64,000 nt of DNA from positions 1-64,000 of the forward strand of contig CAYZWT010000022.1 in assembly GCA_964482225.1 (NCBI GenBank), read 5' to 3'. A program made the position numbers and the translations under genes. This document shows, in pieces, positions 25,066-33,665 of this stretch (its first letter is position 1; each line of letters opens with the position of its first letter). The stretch comes from UBA1429 sp964482225 (GTDB taxonomy: Bacteria; Chloroflexota; Anaerolineae; UBA1429). Under the pieces are notes generated by a model. That model did no database searches. It was not told the origin of the DNA and worked only from the letters and a program-made list of their open reading frames with translations.

Positions 25066-25851
25066 TCAGATCGACTTGGGGTCGCGCCCGACGCGCGCCA
25101 GGGCGTGCCGGTAGCGGTCCATGGCATGGTACATGGAGCGCTTGACCCCATGATGTTCTCGCTCTACCTGGCGCAGCAGCCCTTTGACAAAGGCCCTGCG
25201 TGAGGCCTTGCCATCCGGACAGGGCTCACCCTCGATGGGAAAGCCGCTGGCGCGGGCAAAGGGCACGATGTCGCGCTCTTCGATCAGGATCAGCGGACGG
25301 ATCACCGTGAGCCTGCCCTGAAAGAATTCGGCCTTGGGATCGATGCTATCAATGCGGCCGCTATAGAACAGGTTCATCAGCGTCGTCTCGGCCACATCAT
25401 CGGCATGGTGCCCAAAGGCCAGCTTGTTGCAGCCCATGCGTCCAGCGATCTCGAACAGAGCCTTGCGGCGCCCGCGCGCGCAACGGAAACAGCGGCTCCG
25501 CTCGGCGGCGGTGACGTCCTCGGCCACCTCGATGGGCTCCATCACAAGGGGGATACCCTTTTCAGCGCACCAGGCTTCCAGCCAGTCGTCGGGCACCTTG
25601 CGGCCACAGTGGTAATCGCTGACAATGTGCGCTGCGATGAGCGAGTAGCGCTCCTGGCCGGTGCGGCGTCGTCGCTCCAGCAGATCCAGCATGGAGAGGC
25701 TGTCTTTGCCCCCAGAGACGGCCACCAGGATGAGATCGCCATCGGCCAGCAGGCGATAGCGCCGCTGGCCTTTGTTCAGCGATTTGAGCAAGTAGTGGGC
25801 CAGCCGATCGCGCCGATCTGGCTCTGGCAAAGGGGTCGTCAAAGAACTCAT
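25066..25851 (-). CDS. ttcA: TtcA-like tRNA 2-thiocytidine synthetase
   Basis: A 261-residue PP-loop ATPase. The P-loop SGGKDS is at residues 46-51, C121-x-x-C124 (CFRC) follows, and a third cysteine C211 (EPCPDG) matches the three Fe-S-cluster ligands of TtcA, which thiolates C32 of some tRNAs. GHHADDVAETTLMNLFY is the family motif. Start chosen at the ATG at 25851 (MSSLTT); a start at 25887 is possible. Members in this phylum could modify other tRNA positions, so the precise target is inferred. Confidence 0.85.
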   Translation of the reverse strand: MSSLTTPLPEPDRRDRLAHYLLKSLNKGQRRYRLLADGDLILVAVSGGKDSLSMLDLLERRRRTGQERYSLIAAHIVSDYHCGRKVPDDWLEAWCAEKGIPLVMEPIEVAEDVTAAERSRCFRCARGRRKALFEIAGRMGCNKLAFGHHADDVAETTLMNLFYSGRIDSIDPKAEFFQGRLTVIRPLILIEERDIVPFARASGFPIEGEPCPDGKASRRAFVKGLLRQVEREHHGVKRSMYHAMDRYRHALARVGRDPKSI

Positions 25852-25918
25852 GGAGCCGATGATACCATAGGCGGGCAGCCGCCGCAATTCGGCGCGCGGT
25901 CACGCGCCGGGCCCTTGC

Positions 25919-25946
25919 TTGACAGGCGTGCCGAGCATGTTATAAT
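25919..25946 (+). promoter_or_regulatory. consensus promoter of Rrf2 regulator gene
   Basis: TTGACA (25919-25924), 16-base spacer, TATAAT (25941-25946). A second TTGACA-like element (25960-25965) lies in the leader. The stretch just after the -10 is the likely place for an autoregulatory Rrf2 operator, but no clear dyad is visible. Confidence 0.8.
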
Positions 25947-25993
25947 CCGAGTAAGTTGATTGACAAGGTACAATTCAGCAGAGGTTCAGCAAC

Positions 25994-26440
25994 ATGAAGG
26001 TTTCCACCAAGGGCGAATACGGCATTCGGGCTCTGCTGGAGCTATCCCTTCGCTACGGTGAAGGCTATATCCAGAGTTCCGAGATCGCCTCGGCGCGAGG
26101 CATTCCTGAGAACTATCTCTACCAGTTGCTGATCACGCTGCGCAAGGCGGGCATCATCCGCAGTCGGCGCGGCCCTCAGGGCGGCCACATGCTCGCCAGA
26201 GCGCCCCAGGACATCAGCGTCGCCGACGCCCTGATCGCCCTGGAGGGGCCCATCGAGCCCACCCTGTGCGTGCAGGACGAGGTCGTGAACGACTGCGCCT
26301 ACCAGGATACCTGCGCCATGCGCGAGGTCTGGCAGAGGGTCACAGATGTGACGCGAGCCGTGCTCGAATCCACGAGTTTCCGCTTTCTAGCCGAACGCGA
26401 GGCCGCACTGCGCCAGGCCGAGATGTCCTCGGTAAACTAG
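25994..26440 (+). CDS. Rrf2 family transcriptional regulator
   Basis: A 148-residue winged-helix regulator. The N-terminus MKVSTKGEYGIRALLEL and the recognition region LYQLLITLRKAGIIRSRRG are typical of Rrf2 proteins (IscR, CymR, NsrR). Three cysteines (in CVQDEVVNDCAYQDTCAMREVW, not all shown contiguous: C93, C103 and C109 by my count) match the spacing region that holds an Fe-S cluster in IscR/NsrR, so it may sense iron-sulfur status, NO or cysteine. It sits close to the Fe-S-dependent TtcA gene, divergently oriented. AGAGG precedes the ATG. Confidence 0.88.
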   Translation: MKVSTKGEYGIRALLELSLRYGEGYIQSSEIASARGIPENYLYQLLITLRKAGIIRSRRGPQGGHMLARAPQDISVADALIALEGPIEPTLCVQDEVVNDCAYQDTCAMREVWQRVTDVTRAVLESTSFRFLAEREAALRQAEMSSVN

Positions 26441-27075
26441 ATCGCGCCCCGAACCTCTTGTTCGAGTTGCTCAAAGAACGCGACCATGAAACGGTGACGC
26501 TCGGCCGCCAGGGCGCGTCCCGTCTCCGTCAGCATCCGATCCTTGAGCTTGACCAACTTGAACAGATACTCGTGTACGGGCGTGTGCTGATCGGCCTCTA
26601 GATCGCCGTGGCCCTCCTCGGGGGCGCGCTCCGCATAGGCGGCATCCACCTCACCCCACAAGTGCTGCCGGCGAGCGCCGGCGATGGCATAGGCCCGGGC
26701 TACGCCGCTGGCCCCAATGGCATCCAGCTTGTCAGCATCATAGAGGGCACACGCCTCCACGCTGGACGGCGGGTTGGCGGCGCGAAAACGATGCTGCTCG
26801 ATGGCCTGGGCCACAGCCTCGACCCGCTCCTGCGGCTGGCCCAGCAGGGCCTCGCGGGCGATGCGCGCCCCCAGCATGGCATGGCACTCGCCGGTGCGCT
26901 CCTGCTCGGCGCGCCCCGCATCGTGTAACAGCGCCGCCGCGCTCACAATCTCCAAATCGGCGCCCTCGGCGGCGCCGATCCGCATGGCCAGCCTCCACAC
27001 CCGCAGTACGTGATCGAAACCGTGGGCCGCGTCGTTATCGTGGTACAGGGCTCGCGCCTGCTCGATAGTGATCAT
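26437..27075 (-). CDS. HD-domain phosphohydrolase
   Basis: A 212-residue HD-superfamily metal phosphohydrolase. H-x-x-x motif AAHGFDHVLRV (residue 17 onward), the central LLHDAGR (HD pair near residue 51), and a late ALYDADKLDAIGASGVAR are typical of the YfbR/uncharacterised HD group acting on nucleotides or phosphate esters. It overlaps the next gene by 4 bases (ATGA arrangement with DUF1461). It ends tail to tail with the Rrf2 gene, the two stop codons sharing the palindrome CTAG. Confidence 0.88.
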   Translation of the reverse strand: MITIEQARALYHDNDAAHGFDHVLRVWRLAMRIGAAEGADLEIVSAAALLHDAGRAEQERTGECHAMLGARIAREALLGQPQERVEAVAQAIEQHRFRAANPPSSVEACALYDADKLDAIGASGVARAYAIAGARRQHLWGEVDAAYAERAPEEGHGDLEADQHTPVHEYLFKLVKLKDRMLTETGRALAAERHRFMVAFFEQLEQEVRGAI

Positions 27076-27740
27076 TCGGCGCCCCTGCGAAGAACACGCC
27101 CCTCGACCCAGCGCGACGCGCCATACAACAGGGCGGCCAGGCCGGCGATGCTGAGCGAGACATCTGCCACGGCGCGGGTCCAGAACGGCAGAGGATAGAG
27201 CTGGATCAAGGTGTCCTCATAGTGAAAGGTCCAGGTGCCCTCCTGGAAAAAGATGCGGTGAAAGAGGGTAAAGAACAGGTCGAAATCGGCGATGGCGGCC
27301 ACGGCAACGACGGCGATCAGGGCGCCTGTGGCCCAGATGCCATAGCGTAGCGCCAAGGCCCACTGCATGGGCCAACGCCGCAAGAGCAGGAACGTGGCGG
27401 CCACGGCCAGCGCCAGCGCAACGGCATGGGCGATGAAAAAGCCGTCCATGACCTGCTTGACATCCACCATGTGCTGCACCTCTTCGGGCAGCATCGCGAT
27501 CTGGCCCGCATCGGTGCGCGCCTCCGCCATCTCTTGCAGCGACGCACTGCCCCGCAGATAGCCCACCAGAATGTCTGAGAGGCGCTGGCGCTCCGCCGGG
27601 GCCAGGCGCGTCGAAGGCGGGAACGACGCACGAGCATAGGCGCGCCGCACATAGCCCGGCGTCACCAGCAGGTAGAGGGGCGTGGCCACCAACAGGATGG
27701 GCACGCTGATCAACAAGAGCGCGCGCGCGAGTTTCTCCAC
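27072..27740 (-). CDS. DUF1461 / TIGR01906-type integral membrane protein
   Basis: A 222-residue membrane protein with about four hydrophobic segments (near residues 5-27, 102-120, 133-155 and 192-210). A conserved extracytoplasmic loop contains FDLFFTLFHRIFFQEGTW, the family hallmark. Function unknown. Its stop overlaps the start of the HD hydrolase by 4 bases, so the two are translationally coupled. Confidence 0.85.
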   Translation of the reverse strand: MEKLARALLLISVPILLVATPLYLLVTPGYVRRAYARASFPPSTRLAPAERQRLSDILVGYLRGSASLQEMAEARTDAGQIAMLPEEVQHMVDVKQVMDGFFIAHAVALALAVAATFLLLRRWPMQWALALRYGIWATGALIAVVAVAAIADFDLFFTLFHRIFFQEGTWTFHYEDTLIQLYPLPFWTRAVADVSLSIAGLAALLYGASRWVEGRVLRRGAE

Positions 27741-27863
27741 GGGCCGGTAACTCCTGATGCAGAATGCTGTCAGCCGAACGCGACCTGCGGCAGTATAGCA
27801 TCGGGGGGCGAGGCGGACAACCGAGCCTGGGCGTATTTCCGGCCCTGGATAGCGGTCGGACGA

Positions 27864-27882
27864 GGCGGGCGAGACGCCCGCC
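27864..27882. repeat. GC-rich dyad (GGCGGGC...GCCCGCC)
   Basis: A 7-bp perfect inverted repeat with a 5-base loop in the intergenic gap between DUF1461 and the FGGY kinase gene. Similar in style to the dyads at 22512-22575. Confidence 0.55.
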
Positions 27883-27912
27883 CTCCGTGCAGATCCCGCT
27901 TTCTCTCGCCGC

Positions 27913-27941
27913 TTGACACGACGCGCCGCTTTCGGTATTCC
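27913..27941 (+). promoter_or_regulatory. promoter of FGGY kinase-xthA operon
   Basis: TTGACA (27913-27918), 17-base spacer, TATTCC (27936-27941). The kinase ATG is about 50 bases downstream. Confidence 0.6.
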
Positions 27942-27993
27942 TTAGGCAGCATCATCCTAGCCAAACAGACGGCATGGAATAGGAGGAGGCTCC

Positions 27994-29520
27994 ATGGCCG
28001 AACTGATCCTGGCCCACGACCTGGGCACCACGGGCAACAAGGCCTCGCTCTTTGACGCATCGGGCGCCCTGCTGGCCAGCACCGTGAGCCCCTACGCCAC
28101 CCACTATCCGCGCCCCGGCTGGGCGGAGCAAGATCCAGCCGATTGGTGGCGCGCCGTGGCCGATTCCACGCGCCGCTTGCTCGCACAGGCCGCCTTCGCG
28201 CCGGAGGACGTGGCGGTGGTCAGCTTTTCGGGGCAGATGATGGGCTGCCTGCCGGTGGACGGCGCCGGGGCGCCGCTGCGCTCGGCCATCATCTGGGCCG
28301 ACCAGCGCGCCGAGGAGGAGGCCGCCTACCTCGCCCGGCAAGTGACGCCCGAGGGCGTCTATCGCATCACGGGGCACCGGGCCAGCGCCAGCTATAGCGC
28401 CGCCAAGATCCTCTGGCTGCGCAACCGCCAGCCCGACGTTTTCCGTCAGGCCCGGCGCTTTTTGCAGGCCAAGGATTATGTCGCCTGCCGCCTCACCGGC
28501 GCCTATGCCACCGACTATTCGGACGCCTCGGGCACCAACCTGTTCGACCTGTGCGCGCGGCGCTGGTCGGATTCGATCCTGGGCGCGCTGGGGCTGGACC
28601 CCGAGCTGCTGCCACCCGCCTTGCCCTCCAGCGCTATCGTGGGCGGCGTGACCCGCGCCGCCGCCGAGGAGACCGGCCTGCGGCCCGGGACGCCCGTCGT
28701 GATCGGCGGCGGCGATGGGGCCTGCGCCACGGCAGGGGCCGGCGTCGTGCATCCCGATGACGCCTACTGCTACATCGGCTCGTCCTCATGGATCGCCTTT
28801 GTGAGCCGCGAGCCGCTCTATGACGCCGAGCAGCGCACCTTTACCTTTGCCCACCTGGACCCCGCCTATCTCTTTCCGACCGGCACCATGCAGTGCGCCG
28901 GGGGTTCGTTCGATTGGCTGGAACGCCTGCTGCGGGGCGAGGCCGAGGGTCGCCTGTACGCCGAGCTGGATGCCCTGGCCGCCAAGGTGGAGCCGGGCGC
29001 CCAGGGGCTCTTGTTCCTGCCCTACCTGATCGGCGAGCGCAGCCCCCACTGGAACCCCCACGCCCGGGGCTGCTTTCTCGGGCTGACCCTGGCCCACGGG
29101 CGGGCCGAGATGGCGCGGGCCGTGCTGGAGGGCGTCGCCCTGAACCTGCGCATCATCCTGGATGCCTTTCGACAGCAGGGCGCTCCCATCCGGGCGCTGC
29201 GAGTGATCGGCGGCGGCGCGCGCTCGGCGCTCTGGCGTCAGATCCTGGCGGACGTGCTGAACCTGCCGCTGCTGCGCGCCCAACTGACGGTGGAGGCCAC
29301 CTCGCTGGGGGCGGCCGTGGCGGGCGGCGTGGGCGTGGGGCTGTTCCGCGATTATGGCGTGGTCAACGAGCTGGTGGCGGTGCAGCCCGCCGAGGAGCCG
29401 AACCCGGTGGCCGTCCGTCGCTATGACGATCTCTATCCTCTGTTCACCGACGCCTATCATGCCCTGGCGCCACTGTATGATCGCATCGCTGCGCTGCCAA
29501 CCGCAAAGGAGACCCCATGA
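27994..29520 (+). CDS. FGGY-family sugar kinase (xylulokinase-like)
   Basis: A 508-residue ATP-dependent sugar kinase. N-terminal phosphate motif LAHDLGTTGNKASLFD, AIIWADQRAEEEA, the KDYVACRLTG element, VVIGGGDGACATAGAG and the C-terminal RVIGGGARSALWRQILADVL are intact. This sequence is full-length and distinct from the paralogue at 2361-3791. Substrate unknown: xylulose or a related ketose/polyol. AGGAGGAGG precedes the ATG, and the exonuclease gene overlaps its stop by 4 bases. Confidence 0.9.
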   Translation: MAELILAHDLGTTGNKASLFDASGALLASTVSPYATHYPRPGWAEQDPADWWRAVADSTRRLLAQAAFAPEDVAVVSFSGQMMGCLPVDGAGAPLRSAIIWADQRAEEEAAYLARQVTPEGVYRITGHRASASYSAAKILWLRNRQPDVFRQARRFLQAKDYVACRLTGAYATDYSDASGTNLFDLCARRWSDSILGALGLDPELLPPALPSSAIVGGVTRAAAEETGLRPGTPVVIGGGDGACATAGAGVVHPDDAYCYIGSSSWIAFVSREPLYDAEQRTFTFAHLDPAYLFPTGTMQCAGGSFDWLERLLRGEAEGRLYAELDALAAKVEPGAQGLLFLPYLIGERSPHWNPHARGCFLGLTLAHGRAEMARAVLEGVALNLRIILDAFRQQGAPIRALRVIGGGARSALWRQILADVLNLPLLRAQLTVEATSLGAAVAGGVGVGLFRDYGVVNELVAVQPAEEPNPVAVRRYDDLYPLFTDAYHALAPLYDRIAALPTAKETP

Positions 29521-30305
29521 GTGACCGGCTTCGTTTTGCCACGTTCAACGCCAATTCGATCCGCATCCGGCTGCCGCAGATCCTGGAATGGCTCCCGCGC
29601 AACGACGTGGACGTACTGTGCGTGCAAGAGACCAAGGTGCAGGATCACGAGTTCCCCGCCGAGGAGATCGAGTCGCTGGGCTATCATGTGATCTATCGCG
29701 GCCAGAAATCCCACGCCGGCGTGGCCGTAATCACCCGGCAAGAGCCCGCCGAGGTGGCCTTTGGCCTGGACGATGGCGGCGAGCCCGACGAGGCGCGCCT
29801 GATCCGCCTGCGCATCGGCGGGCTGGTGGTGGTGAACACCTATGTGCCCCAGGGCCGCAGCGCCGACCACGAGATGTTTGCCTACAAGCTGGCCTGGTTC
29901 GAGCGGCTACGCGCCCTGTTCGAGCGCCACTATACGCCGGACGAGCGGCTCATCTGGGCCGGGGATATCAACGTGGCGCCCGAGCCCATAGACATCCACG
30001 ATCCGGTGCGCAACGCCGAGCATGTGGATTTTCACCCCCTTGCGCGCGAGGCGTTCAAGCAGACGTGCGCCTGGGGCCTGGTGGACGTCTTTCGGCTGCA
30101 CCACCCCGACGAGCCGGATCAGTACAGCTACTATGACTATCGGGTGCGCAACGCCGTGGAGCGGGCCGTGGGCTGGCGCGTGGATCATATCCTGGCGACG
30201 GCTGCGCTGGCCGAGCGCTGCACCGGCGCCTGGATAGACCGGGAGGCGCGCCTGGCGGAGCGCCCCTCCGATCACACGATGGTGGTGGCCGATTTTGCGC
30301 TATAG
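29517..30305 (+). CDS. xthA: exodeoxyribonuclease III / AP endonuclease
   Basis: A 262-residue Mg-dependent endonuclease-exonuclease-phosphatase enzyme for base-excision repair. Motifs: FATFNANSIRIRLPQ, the metal glutamate in VLCVQETKVQ, WAGDINVAPEPIDIHDP, and the C-terminal RVDHILA and SDHTMVVADF with the catalytic histidine. Length fits ExoIII. Unusual only in being coupled (ATGA overlap) to a sugar kinase gene. Confidence 0.94.
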   Translation: MSDRLRFATFNANSIRIRLPQILEWLPRNDVDVLCVQETKVQDHEFPAEEIESLGYHVIYRGQKSHAGVAVITRQEPAEVAFGLDDGGEPDEARLIRLRIGGLVVVNTYVPQGRSADHEMFAYKLAWFERLRALFERHYTPDERLIWAGDINVAPEPIDIHDPVRNAEHVDFHPLAREAFKQTCAWGLVDVFRLHHPDEPDQYSYYDYRVRNAVERAVGWRVDHILATAALAERCTGAWIDREARLAERPSDHTMVVADFAL

Positions 30306-30320
30306 ACGCCCCGGCCTCGG

Positions 30321-31244
30321 CTATCGAGCAGCGGCCCCCAGCCCGGGCATACGGCCCTGGTGCACCTCTTGCGCCAGGGCGATGGCGCCCAACACCCCGG
30401 CTCGCCCCCCCAGGGCGGGCGGAATGATGTACTCGTCAATGCGCGCCTGGAGGCTCTCGAGCTGCAAGTAGCCGTTGAGCAGCTCTTGCACGTGGGCGCG
30501 GATCATGGGAAAGAGCTGCAACTGCTCCATCACGCCCCCGCCCATGATCACCCGCTGGGGCGAGAGGGGCAGCAGCAGGTTGACCAGCCCCAGGGCCAGG
30601 TAGCGCGCCTCCAACGCCCAGGCCGGATGATCAGGAGGCAACTGGCGGCTGGGGCGCCCCCAGCGCTCGGCAATGGCGGGCCCGCAGGTGAGCCCCTCCA
30701 GGCAGTCGCCATGATACGAACAATAGCCGGGGTACGGGTCGGCCTGCCAATCGTGGGGAATGCGGATGTGGCCCATCTCCGGGTGCATCAGGCCGTGGAT
30801 CAGCTTGCCATTGGCCATGCCGCCGCCGCCCAGGCCCGTGCCGACGGTCAGATAGAGGAATGTGTCGAGCCCCTTAGCCCCGCCCCAACGGTGCTCCCCC
30901 AGGGCGGCGACGTTGACGTCGGTATCGAACCCCACGGGCACGCCCAGGGCGCGATGGATGGCGCCCGCGAAATCCGTATGGGCCCAGCCGGGCTTGGGCG
31001 TGGTGGTCACATAGCCAAAGCGCGGCGAGCGAGGGTCAGGGTCAATGGGGCCGAACGAAGCGATCCCCACAGCGGCCAGCTCGACGCCCGCCCCCTGCTC
31101 CTGGAAAAAGGCGATGGCCTGGGCCAGGGTCTCCTCTGGCGCGCCGGTGGCAAAGCGCACCTCGGCGCGAATGTCGTCCGGCCCCGTGCCGATGGCGCAC
31201 ACGAACTTGGTGCCGCCCCCCTCGATCCCCCCGTATAGCGTCAT
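30321..31244 (-). CDS. ROK-family sugar kinase (fructokinase-like)
   Basis: A 307-residue ROK kinase. The phosphate loop GGIEGGGTKFVCAIG, the catalytic FDTDVNVAALGEHRWG, GTGLGGGGM, and the zinc site (HPEMGHIRI, CSYHGDCLEGLTCGPA) with one His and three Cys are intact. The start IEGGGTK and zinc motif match the bacterial fructokinase (GmuE/ScrK-like) branch. I start at the ATG at 31244, with AGGAGG upstream. It lies 20 bases after the stop of the PEP-synthase-like gene and converges on xthA with a 15-base gap. Confidence 0.9.
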   Translation of the reverse strand: MTLYGGIEGGGTKFVCAIGTGPDDIRAEVRFATGAPEETLAQAIAFFQEQGAGVELAAVGIASFGPIDPDPRSPRFGYVTTTPKPGWAHTDFAGAIHRALGVPVGFDTDVNVAALGEHRWGGAKGLDTFLYLTVGTGLGGGGMANGKLIHGLMHPEMGHIRIPHDWQADPYPGYCSYHGDCLEGLTCGPAIAERWGRPSRQLPPDHPAWALEARYLALGLVNLLLPLSPQRVIMGGGVMEQLQLFPMIRAHVQELLNGYLQLESLQARIDEYIIPPALGGRAGVLGAIALAQEVHQGRMPGLGAAAR

Positions 31245-31264
31245 ATCTGTGCGTTCCTCCTGAT

Positions 31265-33646
31265 CTAGATCGCCCATTGCTCCCAATCGGGCTCGGGCAG
31301 GCGCCGCACCACGATGCCGTGGGTGGCGTCCACATCCAGCGTATCGCCCGTTTGGATGCGGCGCGTGGCATCCTCGACACCAAATACCGTCGGCACCCCA
31401 TATTCACGCGCCAGCACGCTGACGTGGTCCAGCAGGTCGCCCCCTTCGGCCACAACCCCCGACACCACGGAGAACAGGGGCGTCAACTCGAAGGGTAGCT
31501 CGTGGCACACCAAGACCTCTCCGGGCAGCGCCTGGCTCGCCTCGCCCGAGCTGCGGATCACGCGCGCTTTGCCGACCACCTTGCCAGCGCAGATAGCGCG
31601 GCCCGTCAGCTTCTGGTTGGGCGCGCCCTCGACCTCGAGAGCGGCATCCGTTGGGGGCTCGATCCTCTCGGGCGGCGCATAGCGCGCCCAGCGCCGCAGG
31701 GCGGCCCGGCGCTCTGCGGCGAGGCGCGCCGCAGCGTCGTTCGCCATGCGCCCCTGCAGCCAGTCGAGGAGCTCGCGGCAGGTGAACAGGCTGGCCTCCT
31801 GGCAGGCATCCACCAAGGCGGCCTGGCGCAGGCGGCGCCCCACCTCGCCCACGATGTCGCTTTCCAGTACGCGACACAACGCCACGGGGGCGTGGCTATC
31901 GCGCGCCAGGGTGCGGTAGCGGCGCCCCAACCCCAGCAGCCACATATAGCCCTTGCCGCGCAAGCGACCCAGGCGCGCCAGGATCTCTGCCAGGGCCTGG
32001 TCGCGGGCGGCGAGGCGCTCCTGTCGCTCAGGGGGCTCAGACGCCTCGCCTGCCTGCCGGGCGCTCCAGGCCTCCTCCAACAGCGCGCGGCTCGGCGCAA
32101 TGGCGGCCAGATCGCGCCAGGGCGCCAGGATCTCGCCAGGCACAAAATGATGCCGGTGGCTCGCGAAAAAGGCCCGCTGCGCATCCTGGTGCGCCTGCTC
32201 GTCTGGATAGGTGGCTGCTGCGAGCTCGCTCAACTGCTCGGCAGCTTGGGCCCAGGCATCCTCGCCGGTCCAGAGCAACAGGTCTAGATCCTGGCCGTCA
32301 CTGCCCAGCCAGCGCCGGTGCACCCGCGTCAACAAGCGCGTCAACACACGATCCACCCTCGCCACCAGGCCGCTCTCCTCCCAAAAGGCGTTGTGCAGGG
32401 CCATGATCTCGGCCAGCACGCCCGCCAGATCGGCCGGACCGAGCTCGGAGAACGGCTGCGCATCCAGGCCGTGCAGCCGCGCCAGCTCGCGCTCGCGCAG
32501 CGCCGTATAGCCCTGATCCAGCTTGCGGGCCCGGGCCAGCAGCCGCAGGTCCTGGAACCAGCGGCGGAGCGGCTCGATGGGCGTCTCGGGAAGAGTGTCC
32601 GACGCAGCGCTCACATAGAGATAGCCGCAGGGATAGCAGATGGCGGGCTTGGCCTGGCCCGTGGCGGGCCAGAGGGGGCGCGCATGATAGGCGTCGTGCA
32701 GCGCGAGGCTGCGGCTCTGATGATACCAGCTCAGGGGCCGCGCGGCGCGCGGGCTCACATCCGGCTCGTGGAGCCATTCGAGGGGCGCGTCACACCCGAC
32801 CTCCTCTTGCGCCTCCCTGGGCAGGTAGGTGGGCACGCCCGTCACCGGGCGTGCCCGCAACACATTGATCTGTCCATCCACCAGGACCCAATCCAGGCTC
32901 TGATAAGCCACACCCTGCTCATCCAGCAGCAAGCCCATCTCGCGCAACTGCCCCCAGGTTGGCTGCTCATCGGGCAAAGGGTAATATGGGTCAAAGATGT
33001 GCACGCCAGGGCGCGATCCTTCTTGGACCGAGAGCAGGAATACGTCGGCATTGCCCGTCACCGGATCTACGGTAAAGAGCGCGCCACGCGCATCGGCCTG
33101 CACCATCGGCTGGATCAGCACGCCCATCGCCGAGGAGAGCAGATCCACCCCGAAACTGTGGGCATAGGAGAGGGCCTGGGCGCTATAGAGCGAGGCCCAG
33201 CAGGCCAACACCGCCTCGACGGCGGCGTCAGCGCTGGCCACATCGAGCAAAGCCACATGCTGCCCAACAAAGCTCTGGTGAGGGCTGTCCTCACTGGTGG
33301 CGGAGGAGCGCACCGCCGCCCGCTCCACACCCAGCTCGGCCCACGCCTCGTGGATCACGGCCACCACGTCATCGGGGATGCGGCGCACGTCAAACGCCGC
33401 GCGGATGGCCCACTCTGTGGCCTGGAACTGGCCGATGGACTGGGGCTGCATGGTGGTCAGGATGGAGCGGACCTCGCCTTGCAGCCCGCCCTGGCGCATG
33501 AAACGACGGTAGAGCTCTGCCGATAGGGCCACGCCGCCCAGCACAGGGCAGCCCAGGCGCAAGGCTTGGCCCAGACGGGCCGCCTTGCCGCCAAACTCGG
33601 TAATGTCGCCAATGGCAATCTCGTTCAACGGGCGATAGAGCGCCAT
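31265..33646 (-). CDS. PEP-synthase/rifampin-phosphotransferase-like dikinase
   Basis: A 793-residue protein with three parts. The N-terminal ATP-grasp domain (about 1-290) has AVRSSATSEDSPHQSF, GQHVALLDV and GALFTVDPVTGN. A long helical middle follows (about 310-660). The C-terminal phosphohistidine domain (about 690-790) carries LLDHVSVLAREYGVPTVFG with likely phospho-acceptor H741. The PEP-binding TIM barrel that ends true PEP synthase is absent. The order ATP domain, acceptor-binding middle, His domain is that of rifampin phosphotransferases, so the acceptor may be a small molecule or drug. Start taken at the ATG at 33646 after GGGGAGGG. The ROK gene follows. Confidence 0.8.
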   Translation of the reverse strand: MALYRPLNEIAIGDITEFGGKAARLGQALRLGCPVLGGVALSAELYRRFMRQGGLQGEVRSILTTMQPQSIGQFQATEWAIRAAFDVRRIPDDVVAVIHEAWAELGVERAAVRSSATSEDSPHQSFVGQHVALLDVASADAAVEAVLACWASLYSAQALSYAHSFGVDLLSSAMGVLIQPMVQADARGALFTVDPVTGNADVFLLSVQEGSRPGVHIFDPYYPLPDEQPTWGQLREMGLLLDEQGVAYQSLDWVLVDGQINVLRARPVTGVPTYLPREAQEEVGCDAPLEWLHEPDVSPRAARPLSWYHQSRSLALHDAYHARPLWPATGQAKPAICYPCGYLYVSAASDTLPETPIEPLRRWFQDLRLLARARKLDQGYTALRERELARLHGLDAQPFSELGPADLAGVLAEIMALHNAFWEESGLVARVDRVLTRLLTRVHRRWLGSDGQDLDLLLWTGEDAWAQAAEQLSELAAATYPDEQAHQDAQRAFFASHRHHFVPGEILAPWRDLAAIAPSRALLEEAWSARQAGEASEPPERQERLAARDQALAEILARLGRLRGKGYMWLLGLGRRYRTLARDSHAPVALCRVLESDIVGEVGRRLRQAALVDACQEASLFTCRELLDWLQGRMANDAAARLAAERRAALRRWARYAPPERIEPPTDAALEVEGAPNQKLTGRAICAGKVVGKARVIRSSGEASQALPGEVLVCHELPFELTPLFSVVSGVVAEGGDLLDHVSVLAREYGVPTVFGVEDATRRIQTGDTLDVDATHGIVVRRLPEPDWEQWAI

Positions 33647-33665
33647 CCATCCCTCCCCAGGCGGA

